In this document: positions 49,882 through 58,894 of the stretch, in pieces | How positions within the stretch are numbered: the stretch's first letter is position 1 | Layout of the letters: each line of letters opens with the position of its first letter | Source of the DNA: an uncultured Eggerthella sp. | Lineage (GTDB): Bacteria; Actinomycetota; Coriobacteriia; Coriobacteriales; Eggerthellaceae | NCBI GenBank assembly: GCA_958431815.1 | Contig: CAUASB010000001.1 | Location: 1-64,000, forward strand | Reading direction: 5' to 3' | DNA length: 64,000 nucleotides | Notes under the pieces: model-generated | What the model saw: the letters and a program-made list of their open reading frames with translations, nothing else | What the model was told of the DNA's origin: nothing | Database searches by the model: none | Made by a program: the position numbers and the translations under genes

Positions 49882-51336
49882 CTAGAACCTGAAGTCGTTG
49901 CCCGTTCCTGCCAGGATCTCCCCTATGTGCTTTTCGGTAAGAGCTCGCGTCTTTTCGTTCGGGATGTTCAACAGCTCGCGCTTCACCATGGCCAGGCCCT
50001 TTTCCTTGGTGGCGGGGGTTGCGTAATCCGCCAGGTACTCCGTAAGCGTCATAAGCGCATTCGGGTGGCAATAGTTCAGGATCTGCCCGTTCTTGCAGAA
50101 GCTCATGAACCTATCGCCCGTGCGGCCGGCGCGATAGCATGCCGTGCAGAAGCTGGGAATATGATCGTTGTCCATGAGCCAGCTGATAACCTCGTCGAGC
50201 GTACGCTGGTCGGACACGTCGAACTGCTCGGTGTCATGCGGGCGCACCGGCTCGTTGTAGCCGCCCACGCTGGTGCGCGAACCGCCCGAAATCTGGCTTA
50301 CGCCGTATTGCAGCGCATGCTCACGCACCTGCTGGCTTTCGCGGGTGGAAATGATCATGCCCGTGTACGGCACCGTAATGCGGATAAGGGCAATGATCTT
50401 CTCGAACATCTCGTCGGGAATGCCGTTGTCGAACACGTCCGGGTCGATGTCCATCGCGGGCTTCACACGCGGCACGCTGATGGTGTGCGGCCCCACGCCG
50501 TGTACCGCTTCCAGGTGTTCGGCATGCATGATAAGGCCCGCAAACTCATAGCGATACCCTTGCAGGCCGAACAGAACGCCCAGGCCCACATCGTCGATGC
50601 CGCCCTCCATTGCACGGTCCATGGCTTCCGTATGCCAGTTGTAATCGCGCTTTGGGCCGGTGGGATGCAGTTCCTGGTAGCCCTTCTTGTTGTACGTTTC
50701 CTGGAACAGGATGTAGGTGCCGATTTCCGCTTCCTTGAGCATGCGGTACTCTTCCACCGTCGTTGCGGCGATGTTCACGTTAACACGGCGAATTGCCCCG
50801 TTCTTATGCTTGATGGAATAGATGGTTTCCATGCTTTCAAGAATGTACTCGATGGGGTTGTGTTTCGGATCTTCGCCCGCTTCGATGGCAAGGCGCTTGT
50901 GACCCATGTCTTGCAAGGCAATAACCTCGGCACGAATTTCTTCCTGCGTCAGCTTCTTACGCGGGATGGTGCGGTTCTTCGCATGATAGGGGCAGTACAA
51001 GCACCCGTTCACGCAGTAGTTCGAAAGGTACAGCGGCGCAAACAGCACAATACGGTTGCCGTAATAAGCCAGTTTGATCTGACGCGCCAAGTCTTTGATT
51101 TCCTGGTTGATCTGCGGATCATCGCAGGCCAGAAGCACGCTTGCCTCACGATGCGTGATTACCGCGCCATGATCGGCGGAAGGGTGCAGGTTGGCGCGCG
51201 CCTTGTCCAAAATGCGGCGGCACAACTCAATATCGTCTTTATGCTCATCGGCATAGGCAATCGAATCCAAGATCTCGGCGTCATTGATGAACTCATCGGC
51301 GCAGAGCGATTTCGGATCGTAACGGAATTCCGTCAT
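49882..51336 (-). CDS. hydG: [FeFe]-hydrogenase maturase HydG (tyrosine lyase)
   Basis: A 484-residue radical-SAM enzyme that breaks tyrosine to give the CO and CN ligands of the H-cluster. The SAM cluster motif is CVNGCLYCPYH (CxxxCxxC), and the C-terminal auxiliary-cluster cysteines are in FCTACYRAGRTGDRFMSFCK with a later NYCHPNAL. Full length. It is divergent from hydF, with 231 bp between them for both promoters. HydE is absent from the window. Confidence 0.96.
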   Translation of the reverse strand: MTEFRYDPKSLCADEFINDAEILDSIAYADEHKDDIELCRRILDKARANLHPSADHGAVITHREASVLLACDDPQINQEIKDLARQIKLAYYGNRIVLFAPLYLSNYCVNGCLYCPYHAKNRTIPRKKLTQEEIRAEVIALQDMGHKRLAIEAGEDPKHNPIEYILESMETIYSIKHKNGAIRRVNVNIAATTVEEYRMLKEAEIGTYILFQETYNKKGYQELHPTGPKRDYNWHTEAMDRAMEGGIDDVGLGVLFGLQGYRYEFAGLIMHAEHLEAVHGVGPHTISVPRVKPAMDIDPDVFDNGIPDEMFEKIIALIRITVPYTGMIISTRESQQVREHALQYGVSQISGGSRTSVGGYNEPVRPHDTEQFDVSDQRTLDEVISWLMDNDHIPSFCTACYRAGRTGDRFMSFCKNGQILNYCHPNALMTLTEYLADYATPATKEKGLAMVKRELLNIPNEKTRALTEKHIGEILAGTGNDFRF

Positions 51337-51567
51337 AAGCTCTTCTTTCGCTTTGTCTTCTATAAAGTAAGCGGCGAAGACGTTCGGGCATCGCCTTTGC
51401 CGCAGGTATGGCTATCACGCGTATGCGCAACTGCGTCTAACTTACCGCGAATAAGGCACATTCGCCCACCAAAAACCCCGCTCATCCACAAACGGCGGCA
51501 TAATCCGTTAAAGAAACGAAACACTACCATGAGAACATTCCCGAAGACCGAGCAGAAAGGGACCCGT

Positions 51568-52989
51568 ATGAGCACCGCACAAGATCACGACATGCAGGAG
51601 CCAACGCAGCAGAAGCCTTCTGCCAACAATCCCCTTCTAACCGAAAGTGGGCCGGCGCTGATGCGCACCCCGAAAGGCATGCGCATGGCAATCGGGCTGT
51701 TTGGACGTCGCAATGTAGGTAAATCCAGCGTGTTGAACGCCATCACGAACCAGCAGGTCAGCATCGTGTCGGATGTTGCGGGCACCACAACCGACCCCGT
51801 TGAAAAGCCTATGGAGCTTTTGCCTCTGGGGCCGGTGCTGTTCATCGATACCGCAGGCATCGACGATGATCAGGAAACGATGGGCGAGCTGCGCACCAAG
51901 CGCACGCAAAGCGCCTTTGATCGCTGCGATATCGGCTTGGTGGTCGCCGAAGCGGGAACATGGGGCGCTTACGAGGAAGGCATTGTCCACAACCTCGAAG
52001 AGCGCAGCATCCCCTTTATCCTCGTTTGCAACAAAACAGACCTGCTCGATGCCGAAACCCTCGACAACGAACACAGTGCAGCAAGCGCTACCAAAAAGGT
52101 ACCGCGCGGAACCGTTACAGACCCGCATCGAGAAACGGTTCTTGAAGCCTGCCGCCAAGCCCTGCCCCAGACCCTGCAGAGCAAGCCCCTTGTTTGCATG
52201 AACGCTGCAGAGCGCAAAGGCGTTGTCGAACTGCGCCAAGCACTGCTCGATAACGCGCCCGAAGAATTTGTGAACGACCCGAAAATCATCGGCGACATCG
52301 TGGATCCTGGTTCAGTAGTGGTGCTGGTTATCCCCATCGACAAGGAAGCGCCCAAGGGACGCCTGATCCTTCCCCAGGTGCAGGCAATCCGCGACCTGCT
52401 TGATTCGCGCTGCATGCCCCTATGCGTTACCGACGAGGAACTGCCCCAAGCGCTCGCAGCTCTGAAGGAGCCGCCCGCCCTGGTGGTAACCGATTCGCAG
52501 GCCTTTGCCAAGGTGGCAAAAATCGTGCCCGAAACCGTACCGCTCACAGGGTTTTCCGTTGCCTTCGCTCGTTTCAAGGGAGACTTGCCTACCCAAGCGC
52601 TGGGCACGTTGGCCATCGACACGCTGACCGAGCATTCGCGCGTGCTCATTGCCGAGGCATGCACGCATCATCCCATCGAAGAAGACATCGGCACTGTAAA
52701 GATTCCACGCCTTCTGCGCGCCCGTATCGGACAAGGGCTCACCATCGACAATGTACGCGGCGTCGATTTCCCGGAAAACCTTTCCAGCTACGACTTGGTT
52801 ATTCACTGCGGAGGCTGTACCTTCAACCGCCGTGCCGTGCTTTCGAGGATCCAAGCCTGCGTAAACGCCGGTGTGCCCGTTTCCAACTACGGACTCACCC
52901 TTGCCTACCTGATGGGTGTGTTCGACCGATCTATCAAGGCATTCCCCGGCATGGAGGCATTTTTGGCAAAGGCTGAAAAGCAGAGATAG
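51568..52989 (+). CDS. hydF: [FeFe]-hydrogenase maturation GTPase HydF
   Basis: A 473-residue scaffold that assembles the 2Fe subcluster and hands it to the hydrogenase. The GTPase domain (about residues 38-190) has GLFGRRNVGKSSVLN, FIDTAGIDDD and CNKTD; the dimerisation domain follows; the 4Fe-4S site includes VIHCGGCTFNRR. The ATG at 51568 has SD AAAGGG. An open frame extending far upstream on this strand is antisense to hydG and not real. Confidence 0.95.
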   Translation: MSTAQDHDMQEPTQQKPSANNPLLTESGPALMRTPKGMRMAIGLFGRRNVGKSSVLNAITNQQVSIVSDVAGTTTDPVEKPMELLPLGPVLFIDTAGIDDDQETMGELRTKRTQSAFDRCDIGLVVAEAGTWGAYEEGIVHNLEERSIPFILVCNKTDLLDAETLDNEHSAASATKKVPRGTVTDPHRETVLEACRQALPQTLQSKPLVCMNAAERKGVVELRQALLDNAPEEFVNDPKIIGDIVDPGSVVVLVIPIDKEAPKGRLILPQVQAIRDLLDSRCMPLCVTDEELPQALAALKEPPALVVTDSQAFAKVAKIVPETVPLTGFSVAFARFKGDLPTQALGTLAIDTLTEHSRVLIAEACTHHPIEEDIGTVKIPRLLRARIGQGLTIDNVRGVDFPENLSSYDLVIHCGGCTFNRRAVLSRIQACVNAGVPVSNYGLTLAYLMGVFDRSIKAFPGMEAFLAKAEKQR

Positions 52990-53065
52990 GCGCTCTCCTC
53001 CCCCTTTGCGTCGAATATCGGCCCTTCCTTGGCAAATTAAGGCGCTAAAACACGACAGACACGCT

Positions 53066-53111
53066 GCCTAGAAATCGGAAAGCATCGACATGCTCCCCCC
53101 GATTTCTAGGC
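53066..53111 (+). terminator. Long hairpin after hydF
   Basis: GCCTAGAAATCGG pairs perfectly with CCGATTTCTAGGC and encloses an AGCAT/ATGCT stem. TCTTTGGACTTTTC follows, a weak T-tract. Probably the end of the hydF transcript. Confidence 0.55.
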
Positions 53112-53204
53112 TCTTTGGACTTTTCAGCAGGCGGCATCGTACTTTTGCGGGCCCCTTTGCCAAACTACCCAGGAAAACCCGTACATGCCCGCGCACGAAC
53201 GCAA

Positions 53205-53231
53205 GAAAAGGGCCCGCCAAAAACGAGCCCT
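53205..53231 (-). terminator. Terminator of the ribokinase gene
   Basis: On the minus strand AGGGCTCG/CGGGCCCT (one G-T pair), loop TTTTTGG, then TTTC. Confidence 0.65.
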
Positions 53232-53282
53232 CACCATATGCGGATAAACCCCTCCGCAGTATTTGCGATGCACGGCAGCCTG

Positions 53283-54182
53283 TTACTTCACATCCTCCAA
53301 ATGGGGAATGGACTGCTGCGCGCCGATTTTCGTGGTGGCCAAAGCGGAAGCCTTGGTTGCCAAATCGATTGCCTCTTCGATCGTAACGCCGCGCGCATAG
53401 CTAGCCACCAAAGCACCAATATAGGTATCGCCCGCGCACGTGGTGTCGATGGCATTCACCTTGCACGGCGTAGCCTTAAGGAACTTACTGCGCGAAAGAA
53501 CCACCGAACCGCGCTCGCCCAGCGTTACCACCACCGTGCCAACGCCCGCAGCCGCAAGCTTTTCCATAGCGGTTTTGGCGGTTGCATCGTCTTCGGGATA
53601 GATACCCGTCAGAATCTCGCACTCGCTTTCGTTTACCACCACCATGTCTAGGCAGCCATACACCCATTCGGGCAGCTTGCGCGCGGGAGCAGGATTCAGC
53701 ACCGTGTACATACCACGGTCATGCGCATCGCGCAGCGCTTCCATCGTGGCATCGAAGTCGCATTCCAGCTGAGCCAGAAACACGTCGCCGCCACGGGCAA
53801 CCTCGTCAAGCGAGGAACGAACCCCTTCTGCAGTAGGCGCCGCGTTCGCGCCCGAGCCGAGCACGATGAAGTTGTCGCCCTGCACACGGGTGATAAGGGC
53901 GACGCCCGTTGCCAGATCGTCCACGCGCTGGATGCGATCGCATTGCACGCCCTCTTCGGCAAGGGCAGCAATCATCTGGTCGCCGAAAGCGTCTTCGCCC
54001 ACGGCACCCAGCATCACTACTTCGGCACCGAGCTTTGCCGAGGCAACCGCCTGGTTAGCGCCCTTGCCACCAGGATTCGTGATGAAGCAACGCCCCATGA
54101 TGGTTTCCCCCATCACCGGCATATGATCGCTTTCGATGGAGAGATCCATGTTCAAGCTACCGAAAACAACTACCTTGCTCAT
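53283..54182 (-). CDS. rbsK: Ribokinase
   Basis: A 299-residue PfkB-family kinase phosphorylating ribose. VVVFGSLNMDLSIESDHMPV and NPGGKGANQAVASAKLGAEV bind ribose, and IDTTCAGDTYIGALVASY holds the catalytic Asp and anion hole. SD AAGGAG. It follows the nucleoside hydrolase and MFS genes and would use the ribose they release. Confidence 0.94.
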   Translation of the reverse strand: MSKVVVFGSLNMDLSIESDHMPVMGETIMGRCFITNPGGKGANQAVASAKLGAEVVMLGAVGEDAFGDQMIAALAEEGVQCDRIQRVDDLATGVALITRVQGDNFIVLGSGANAAPTAEGVRSSLDEVARGGDVFLAQLECDFDATMEALRDAHDRGMYTVLNPAPARKLPEWVYGCLDMVVVNESECEILTGIYPEDDATAKTAMEKLAAAGVGTVVVTLGERGSVVLSRSKFLKATPCKVNAIDTTCAGDTYIGALVASYARGVTIEEAIDLATKASALATTKIGAQQSIPHLEDVK

Positions 54183-54397
54183 ATCGAGCTCCTTTTAATC
54201 AAGAAAAGATTCGAGACCAAAATGCAGGTCCAAACAAAACAGAAAGCGAAACGCCGGCGAGCGCCGACGGGGCGAAAGCAAGCACCCTGGCGCACTCCGC
54301 GCAACCGGCTTGCTTGGCACCCATCTACGCCGCCAACGTTTCGCATGGCATCATCGCGTCTCTTGCGAACGTTCGATCACAAAAGGCAATCGAAGTC

Positions 54398-55816
54398 TTA
54401 AGAGTTGTCAGCCTCGGATTCCTTGGGGATAAGGAACGAAACGGCCAACGCGGCAACCAGCAAGATCGCACCAGCGATCATGGAAGCAGCGTAACCGGCA
54501 GCGGCACCGCTCGTAGCCGTAATGGTATCCATAGCGGCATACAGGATGGCGAAGGAGAGGCCTGCACCCAGGTTGAATGCACCAGCGTTCATACCGGGAA
54601 GGTAGCCCGGGTTGTCCTTCGGGGAAAGCACGATGCCCAAGCCGTTGAGCATGATGTTGGCGGTACCTGCATAGGCGATACCCAGGACAACCGAGATAAC
54701 AACGAGCGCTGCCACGCTCGCATTGTTGGCAACGAAGATGCCGAACAGCGCGCCGATAAGGCTGAATACGAGGCCGCCACGCAGAACCTTGTGGTAGCCG
54801 AACTTGCTTGCCAGAACGCCGGCAACAGGGCCGAATACCAGGCCGAGCAATGCATAAGGGGTAAGCGTTGCGAAGGAAACCACGTCGGCGCCCATGTTAA
54901 CGCCCATTTCGGGATCCTGAGCAATAGCAGGCACAACGCCGTTCATGATGGCGAAAACGCCGGTCATGGTAAGCAGCGTGGTAAGCAGCAAGCCCCACGT
55001 ACGGCGCTGCTTCAGGTAATGCGTGGAAACCATAGGAGCGCTCTTCCTCTTCTCGATGTTCCAGAACGCAATGAAGAAGATGGCGGCAACCACGATCAAA
55101 ACAAGAGTGAGGGAAAGGTCGGCAGCGGCAAGCTTCTGGATCTCGTTGATAGCCAGGTACGCTGCCAAGAAGGCGATGCCCAGCGTGAACACGCCGGCCC
55201 AGTCCATCTTCGGGGTTTCCTCTGCGGTGCTTTCCTTCGAGCAGATAATAACCAGCACAACAGCAACAGCGGCAACGGCAGCCATGGTGATGAACACCGA
55301 GCGGAAGCCGAAGTTGCCGGCAAGCCAACCGCCCAGCAGGGCGTCAACGCCAGCGATGCCGCCGTTAACGGAGGTGAGGATAGCCATCAGCTTGGTGTAG
55401 CGGGCCTCTTCGCGAACCTGGTTGTGCAGCATGATCAGGCACATGGGAACAACCGGGCCGGCAACGCCCTGCATAACGCGGCCGATCATCAGCATGTTCA
55501 CGTCGGCAGCGGCGGCGGAAACCACGCAACCGATGCCCGTGATGGTAAGCATGCCGCACAGAACCTTCTTACGGCCGGCAATGTCAGCAAGGCGGGGAAG
55601 GAACAGCGAGAACAGTGCCGCAGCGGTGAAGAACACCGTCTGGGTGTTGCCGATTTCGGTTGCCGTGCTGTTCAGCTCGATCTGCATGGTTGCCAGCGCA
55701 GGCGAAAGCATGGAAGCGTTCAGCTGGAAAGCGAAGATGGCAACAAGCAGCGCCACCATAAGGCCGACGATGGACTTGCCGCCCTCGTCGAGCATTTTTT
55801 CTTTGGTTTCAGTCAT
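54398..55816 (-). CDS. MFS transporter, 14-helix type, probable nucleoside or ribose uptake
   Basis: A 472-residue major facilitator with about 14 hydrophobic helices. It has the loop 2-3 motif PRLADIAGRKKVLCGML and motif C-like GVAGPVVPMCLIM. By fold it groups with drug/H+ antiporters, but it starts 6 nt after the nucleoside hydrolase and precedes ribokinase, so nucleoside or pentose transport is the likelier role (inference). The 215-bp gap to rbsK holds only short GC-rich hairpins. Confidence 0.85.
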   Translation of the reverse strand: MTETKEKMLDEGGKSIVGLMVALLVAIFAFQLNASMLSPALATMQIELNSTATEIGNTQTVFFTAAALFSLFLPRLADIAGRKKVLCGMLTITGIGCVVSAAAADVNMLMIGRVMQGVAGPVVPMCLIMLHNQVREEARYTKLMAILTSVNGGIAGVDALLGGWLAGNFGFRSVFITMAAVAAVAVVLVIICSKESTAEETPKMDWAGVFTLGIAFLAAYLAINEIQKLAAADLSLTLVLIVVAAIFFIAFWNIEKRKSAPMVSTHYLKQRRTWGLLLTTLLTMTGVFAIMNGVVPAIAQDPEMGVNMGADVVSFATLTPYALLGLVFGPVAGVLASKFGYHKVLRGGLVFSLIGALFGIFVANNASVAALVVISVVLGIAYAGTANIMLNGLGIVLSPKDNPGYLPGMNAGAFNLGAGLSFAILYAAMDTITATSGAAAGYAASMIAGAILLVAALAVSFLIPKESEADNS

Positions 55817-55822
55817 TGTTGG

Positions 55823-56764
55823 TTAGCCAATCCTTTTGATTGCATCGGTTACAAGGTTCCAGAATTTGTCGAAGTCGAGCTTCGTTGCCACCTGGGTGTG
55901 GCATTCCTCGGCGGAAGGCTCGGGGCCGCGCAGGTCGGCAACGGTCATGCCAAGAGTGAGCTCGCTGTGGATTTCCACATCAAGCGGGCAACGGCGGGTC
56001 TGCACGCAGGTTGGGTCGATCAGGTAGGCAACCGTGCAGGGGTCGTGCACCGGCGGGTCCACGAAGTCCTGGTTGTCCTGGTAGGTCTTGCGGAAGAAGT
56101 CCATCAAACCGGAAACGAACATGGCCAAAGGCGTGCCCACTTCCTCGATCTGCTTCTGCACGGCAGGGGTGCACAGCGCCTGATGGGTAAGGTCAAGGCC
56201 CACCATGGTAAGAGGCCACGGCTCGTTGAACACGATGTGGGCCGCCTCAGGGTCTACCTTGATGTTGAATTCGGCAACCGCGCTCCAGTTGCCTTCGTGA
56301 TAGCCGCCGCCCATAAGGACAACCTCTTTCACGCGCTCCACGATGCGGGGCTCCATACGAACGGCCATGGCAATGTTCGTAAGCGGGCCGGTGGGCACCA
56401 ACGTGATGGTGCCGGGCTCGGCAGCCATGATGGTTTCCACGATGTAGTTGACTGCATGCTTTTCTTCCAGCGGGCGCGTAGGCTCGGGGAGCTCCACGCC
56501 GTCAAGACCGCTTTCGCCATGAATGGAAGCGGCAACTTCCTGCGGGCGAACGATGGGGCGATCGCAGCCGGCATATACGGGGATATGCGTTGCGTGCGCC
56601 TTTTCCAAAACTGCGCGTGCGTTGTAGGTAACCTTGTCGAGGCTCTGATTGCCTCCCACCGTGGTTACACCGACGAGCTCGATCTCGGGGTTGCCCAGTG
56701 CCAGAAGCAGAGCAACGGCATCATCGTGCCCAGGATCGCAATCGAGAATGATTTTTTTCGTCAC
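55823..56764 (-). CDS. Nucleoside hydrolase
   Basis: A 313-residue inosine-uridine preferring nucleoside hydrolase. The calcium-binding signature DCDPGHDDAVALLLALG is at residues 8-24, TLVPTGPLTNIAMA and EFNIKVDPEAAHIVF follow, and the active-site His region is PPVHDPCTVAYLI. It frees base and ribose from nucleosides. The GTG start at 56764 has SD AAAGGAA. First gene of the salvage operon. Confidence 0.93.
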   Translation of the reverse strand: MTKKIILDCDPGHDDAVALLLALGNPEIELVGVTTVGGNQSLDKVTYNARAVLEKAHATHIPVYAGCDRPIVRPQEVAASIHGESGLDGVELPEPTRPLEEKHAVNYIVETIMAAEPGTITLVPTGPLTNIAMAVRMEPRIVERVKEVVLMGGGYHEGNWSAVAEFNIKVDPEAAHIVFNEPWPLTMVGLDLTHQALCTPAVQKQIEEVGTPLAMFVSGLMDFFRKTYQDNQDFVDPPVHDPCTVAYLIDPTCVQTRRCPLDVEIHSELTLGMTVADLRGPEPSAEECHTQVATKLDFDKFWNLVTDAIKRIG

Positions 56765-56776
56765 GATAGTTCCTTT

Positions 56777-56851
56777 GTTTCCAATACTGATACCGTCTGC
56801 GCCGCATAAATCGCCGCAGACAAAACGTTCGTATTTTAACGTATTGGAAAC
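56777..56851 (-). promoter_or_regulatory. Inverted 11-bp repeat flanking the nucleoside hydrolase leader
   Basis: GTTTCCAATAC (56777-56787) and its exact reverse complement GTATTGGAAAC (56841-56851) are 53 bp apart. The upstream arm adjoins TAAAAT (56839-56834, minus), a possible -10 element, and the downstream arm adjoins the SD. It could be a pair of repressor sites allowing DNA looping, or a long leader hairpin. Confidence 0.5.
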
Positions 56852-57064
56852 AATTTTTTACCTTTAGGTTAAGAGATTGCGTTTTCTTTCCCTATCGAAC
56901 GTTTACCTACCGTTCATCGGTAAAGCAAGCCCGTTCACCCTTGCGCGTTGATATACTTCGTATAAGCATGCGCGCCAAAGGACAAAGCGCCGGGATCCCC
57001 GGCAGGCCGCGTGCGCAAGGCTGGAAACCAACCAGCTCAGACCATACAAACCGAGGAGAATTCC

Positions 57065-58894
57065 ATGAGCCCATTGGAAATCCGTACCTCGAGTGCTGCG
57101 GAACGCACCGTACGCGGCGTGTGCCAGGACATGGCACGCCGCCTGGCATCGCACCCTCAAGGTACCTGCCCCGTTGATGTGACGCGTGGCCTTATCGCCC
57201 TTTGCCGCACGCAAACCTGCGGCAAATGCGTTCCCTGTCGCATTGGCCTGGCACAAATCGAGTCCCTGCTCGACGGCGTGCTGGAAGGCACTGCAACCGA
57301 GGCCGACCTTGCCCGCATCGAATCCCTTGCCGAAAACGTACGCATCTCCGCCGACTGTGCCATTGGCACCCAGGCTGCGGAAATGGCGCTCACCAGCGCA
57401 AAGGCCTTCCGCGAAGACTTCGAGCTTCATGCCAAAGGGCGCTGCCTGTGCACGTCCGATCACCCCGTTCCCTGCGTGCAGGGGTGCCCGGCAAACGTCG
57501 ACATCCCCGGCTACATCGCCTTGGTACGCGCGGGCCGCTTCGACGACGCCATCGAGCTCATCTGCAAAGACAACCCCTTCCCCAGCGCCTGCGCCTATGT
57601 ATGCGAGCATCCGTGTGAAAACACCTGCCGTCGCAGCTTCGTAGACTCCGCCGTGAACATCCGCGGCTTGAAGCGCTACGCCTGCGACCATGAAACCGCC
57701 GACCGCACCGTTGAGGTTGGCGAGCCCACCGGCAAGAAGGTTGCCGTCATCGGCGGCGGCCCGGGCGGCCTTACCGCGGCGTACTACCTTACCCGCATGG
57801 GCCATTCCGTGACGGTATACGAACAGCGCGCCAAGCTGGGCGGCATGCTGCGCTACGGCATTCCCAACTACCGCCTGCCCAAGACGCTGCTCGACACCGA
57901 AATCGCCCACATCACTTCGCTAGGCATCGAGGTGAAGCTGGGCGTTTCCGTTGGCAAAGACGTGGCAATCGCCGATCTCGAACGCGACTACGATGCCGTA
58001 TATGTGTGCATCGGCGCGCATTCCGACAAGAAGCTGCGCATCGAAGGCGAAGACGCCGCAGGCGTAGTGCCCGCTGTATCCATGCTGCGCGCAATCGGCG
58101 ATGGCGATATCGCCGATCTGTCCGGCCAGGACGTGGTGGTTGTTGGTGGCGGCAACGTTGCCATGGACGCCGCACGCAGCGCTTGCCGCATGGGCGCCAA
58201 GTCGGTGAAAATCGTCTACCGTCGCCGCCGCGCTGACATGACGGCGCTCGACGAGGAAATCGACGGCGCCATCGAAGACGGCTGCGAACTCATGGAACTG
58301 GTGGCACCGGCACACGTCGAAGTGAACGACGAAGGTCACGCCGTGGCGCTGTGGGGCCAGCCGCAGATGATTTCCACCGTGCGTGGCGGACGTCCCTCGC
58401 CCAAGGCAGCAAGCAAGCCCGAGGTTCGCATCCCCGCCACCACCATCATCGTGGCAATCGGCCAGAACATCGACTCTGCCGCGTTCGAGGAGTTCGGCCT
58501 GCCCTGCAAGTGGAACGAAATCCAGGCACAGCCCGATTCCAGCATTCCCGAAAAGCCCGGCTTCTTCACCGGCGGCGACTGCTGCTGGGGCCCGGCAACC
58601 GTTATCCGAGCTATCGAGGGCGGCAAGGTTGCCGCACGCAGCATCGACACGTACCTGGGCGGTAAGCACGAGATCCGCTGCGACGTTGAGATTCCCACGC
58701 CGAACCTGGCCGACCGCGTGCCCTGCGGCCGCGTGACCATGAAAGAGCGCCCCGGCGCTGAACGCAGCTGCGATTTCGAGCTGTGCGAAATTGGCATGTC
58801 CGAAGAGGAAATGCTGCAAGAAGCAGGCCGTTGCCTGGGGTGCGATCACTTCGGCTACGGCGCATTCAAGGGCGGAAGGAGCCGAGCATGGTAA
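57065..58894 (+). CDS. NuoF-tail/GltD-like FAD oxidoreductase, hydrogenase partner
   Basis: 609 residues from the ATG at 57065 (SD GAGGAGA). Residues about 1-115 match the C-terminal 4Fe-4S domain of NuoF (TCGKCVPCRIGLAQIESLLD). The rest is GltD-like: CVQGCPANVDIPGYIALV and CEHPCENTCRR for Fe-S clusters, VAVIGGGPGGLTAAYYL for FAD, and VVVVGGGNVAMDAARSA for NAD(P). A final GRCLGCDHFGYG may hold another cluster. It overlaps hydA by 7 bp. It should connect the hydrogenase to NAD(P)H, as proposed for the group A2 glutamate-synthase-linked hydrogenases; whether it bifurcates is unknown. Confidence 0.88.
   Translation: MSPLEIRTSSAAERTVRGVCQDMARRLASHPQGTCPVDVTRGLIALCRTQTCGKCVPCRIGLAQIESLLDGVLEGTATEADLARIESLAENVRISADCAIGTQAAEMALTSAKAFREDFELHAKGRCLCTSDHPVPCVQGCPANVDIPGYIALVRAGRFDDAIELICKDNPFPSACAYVCEHPCENTCRRSFVDSAVNIRGLKRYACDHETADRTVEVGEPTGKKVAVIGGGPGGLTAAYYLTRMGHSVTVYEQRAKLGGMLRYGIPNYRLPKTLLDTEIAHITSLGIEVKLGVSVGKDVAIADLERDYDAVYVCIGAHSDKKLRIEGEDAAGVVPAVSMLRAIGDGDIADLSGQDVVVVGGGNVAMDAARSACRMGAKSVKIVYRRRRADMTALDEEIDGAIEDGCELMELVAPAHVEVNDEGHAVALWGQPQMISTVRGGRPSPKAASKPEVRIPATTIIVAIGQNIDSAAFEEFGLPCKWNEIQAQPDSSIPEKPGFFTGGDCCWGPATVIRAIEGGKVAARSIDTYLGGKHEIRCDVEIPTPNLADRVPCGRVTMKERPGAERSCDFELCEIGMSEEEMLQEAGRCLGCDHFGYGAFKGGRSRAW

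Noticed and set aside
49927..51567. Upstream extension of the hydF frame by more than 500 codons
   Set aside because: The extension is antisense to hydG and shows no HydF-like sequence; the family start and SD are at 51568.
56951..56964. ATATACTTCGTATA resembles one arm of a loxP site
   Set aside because: Only one arm is present and the match is imperfect; no inverted second arm or recombinase gene is nearby. It is more likely part of the promoter of the hydrogenase operon.
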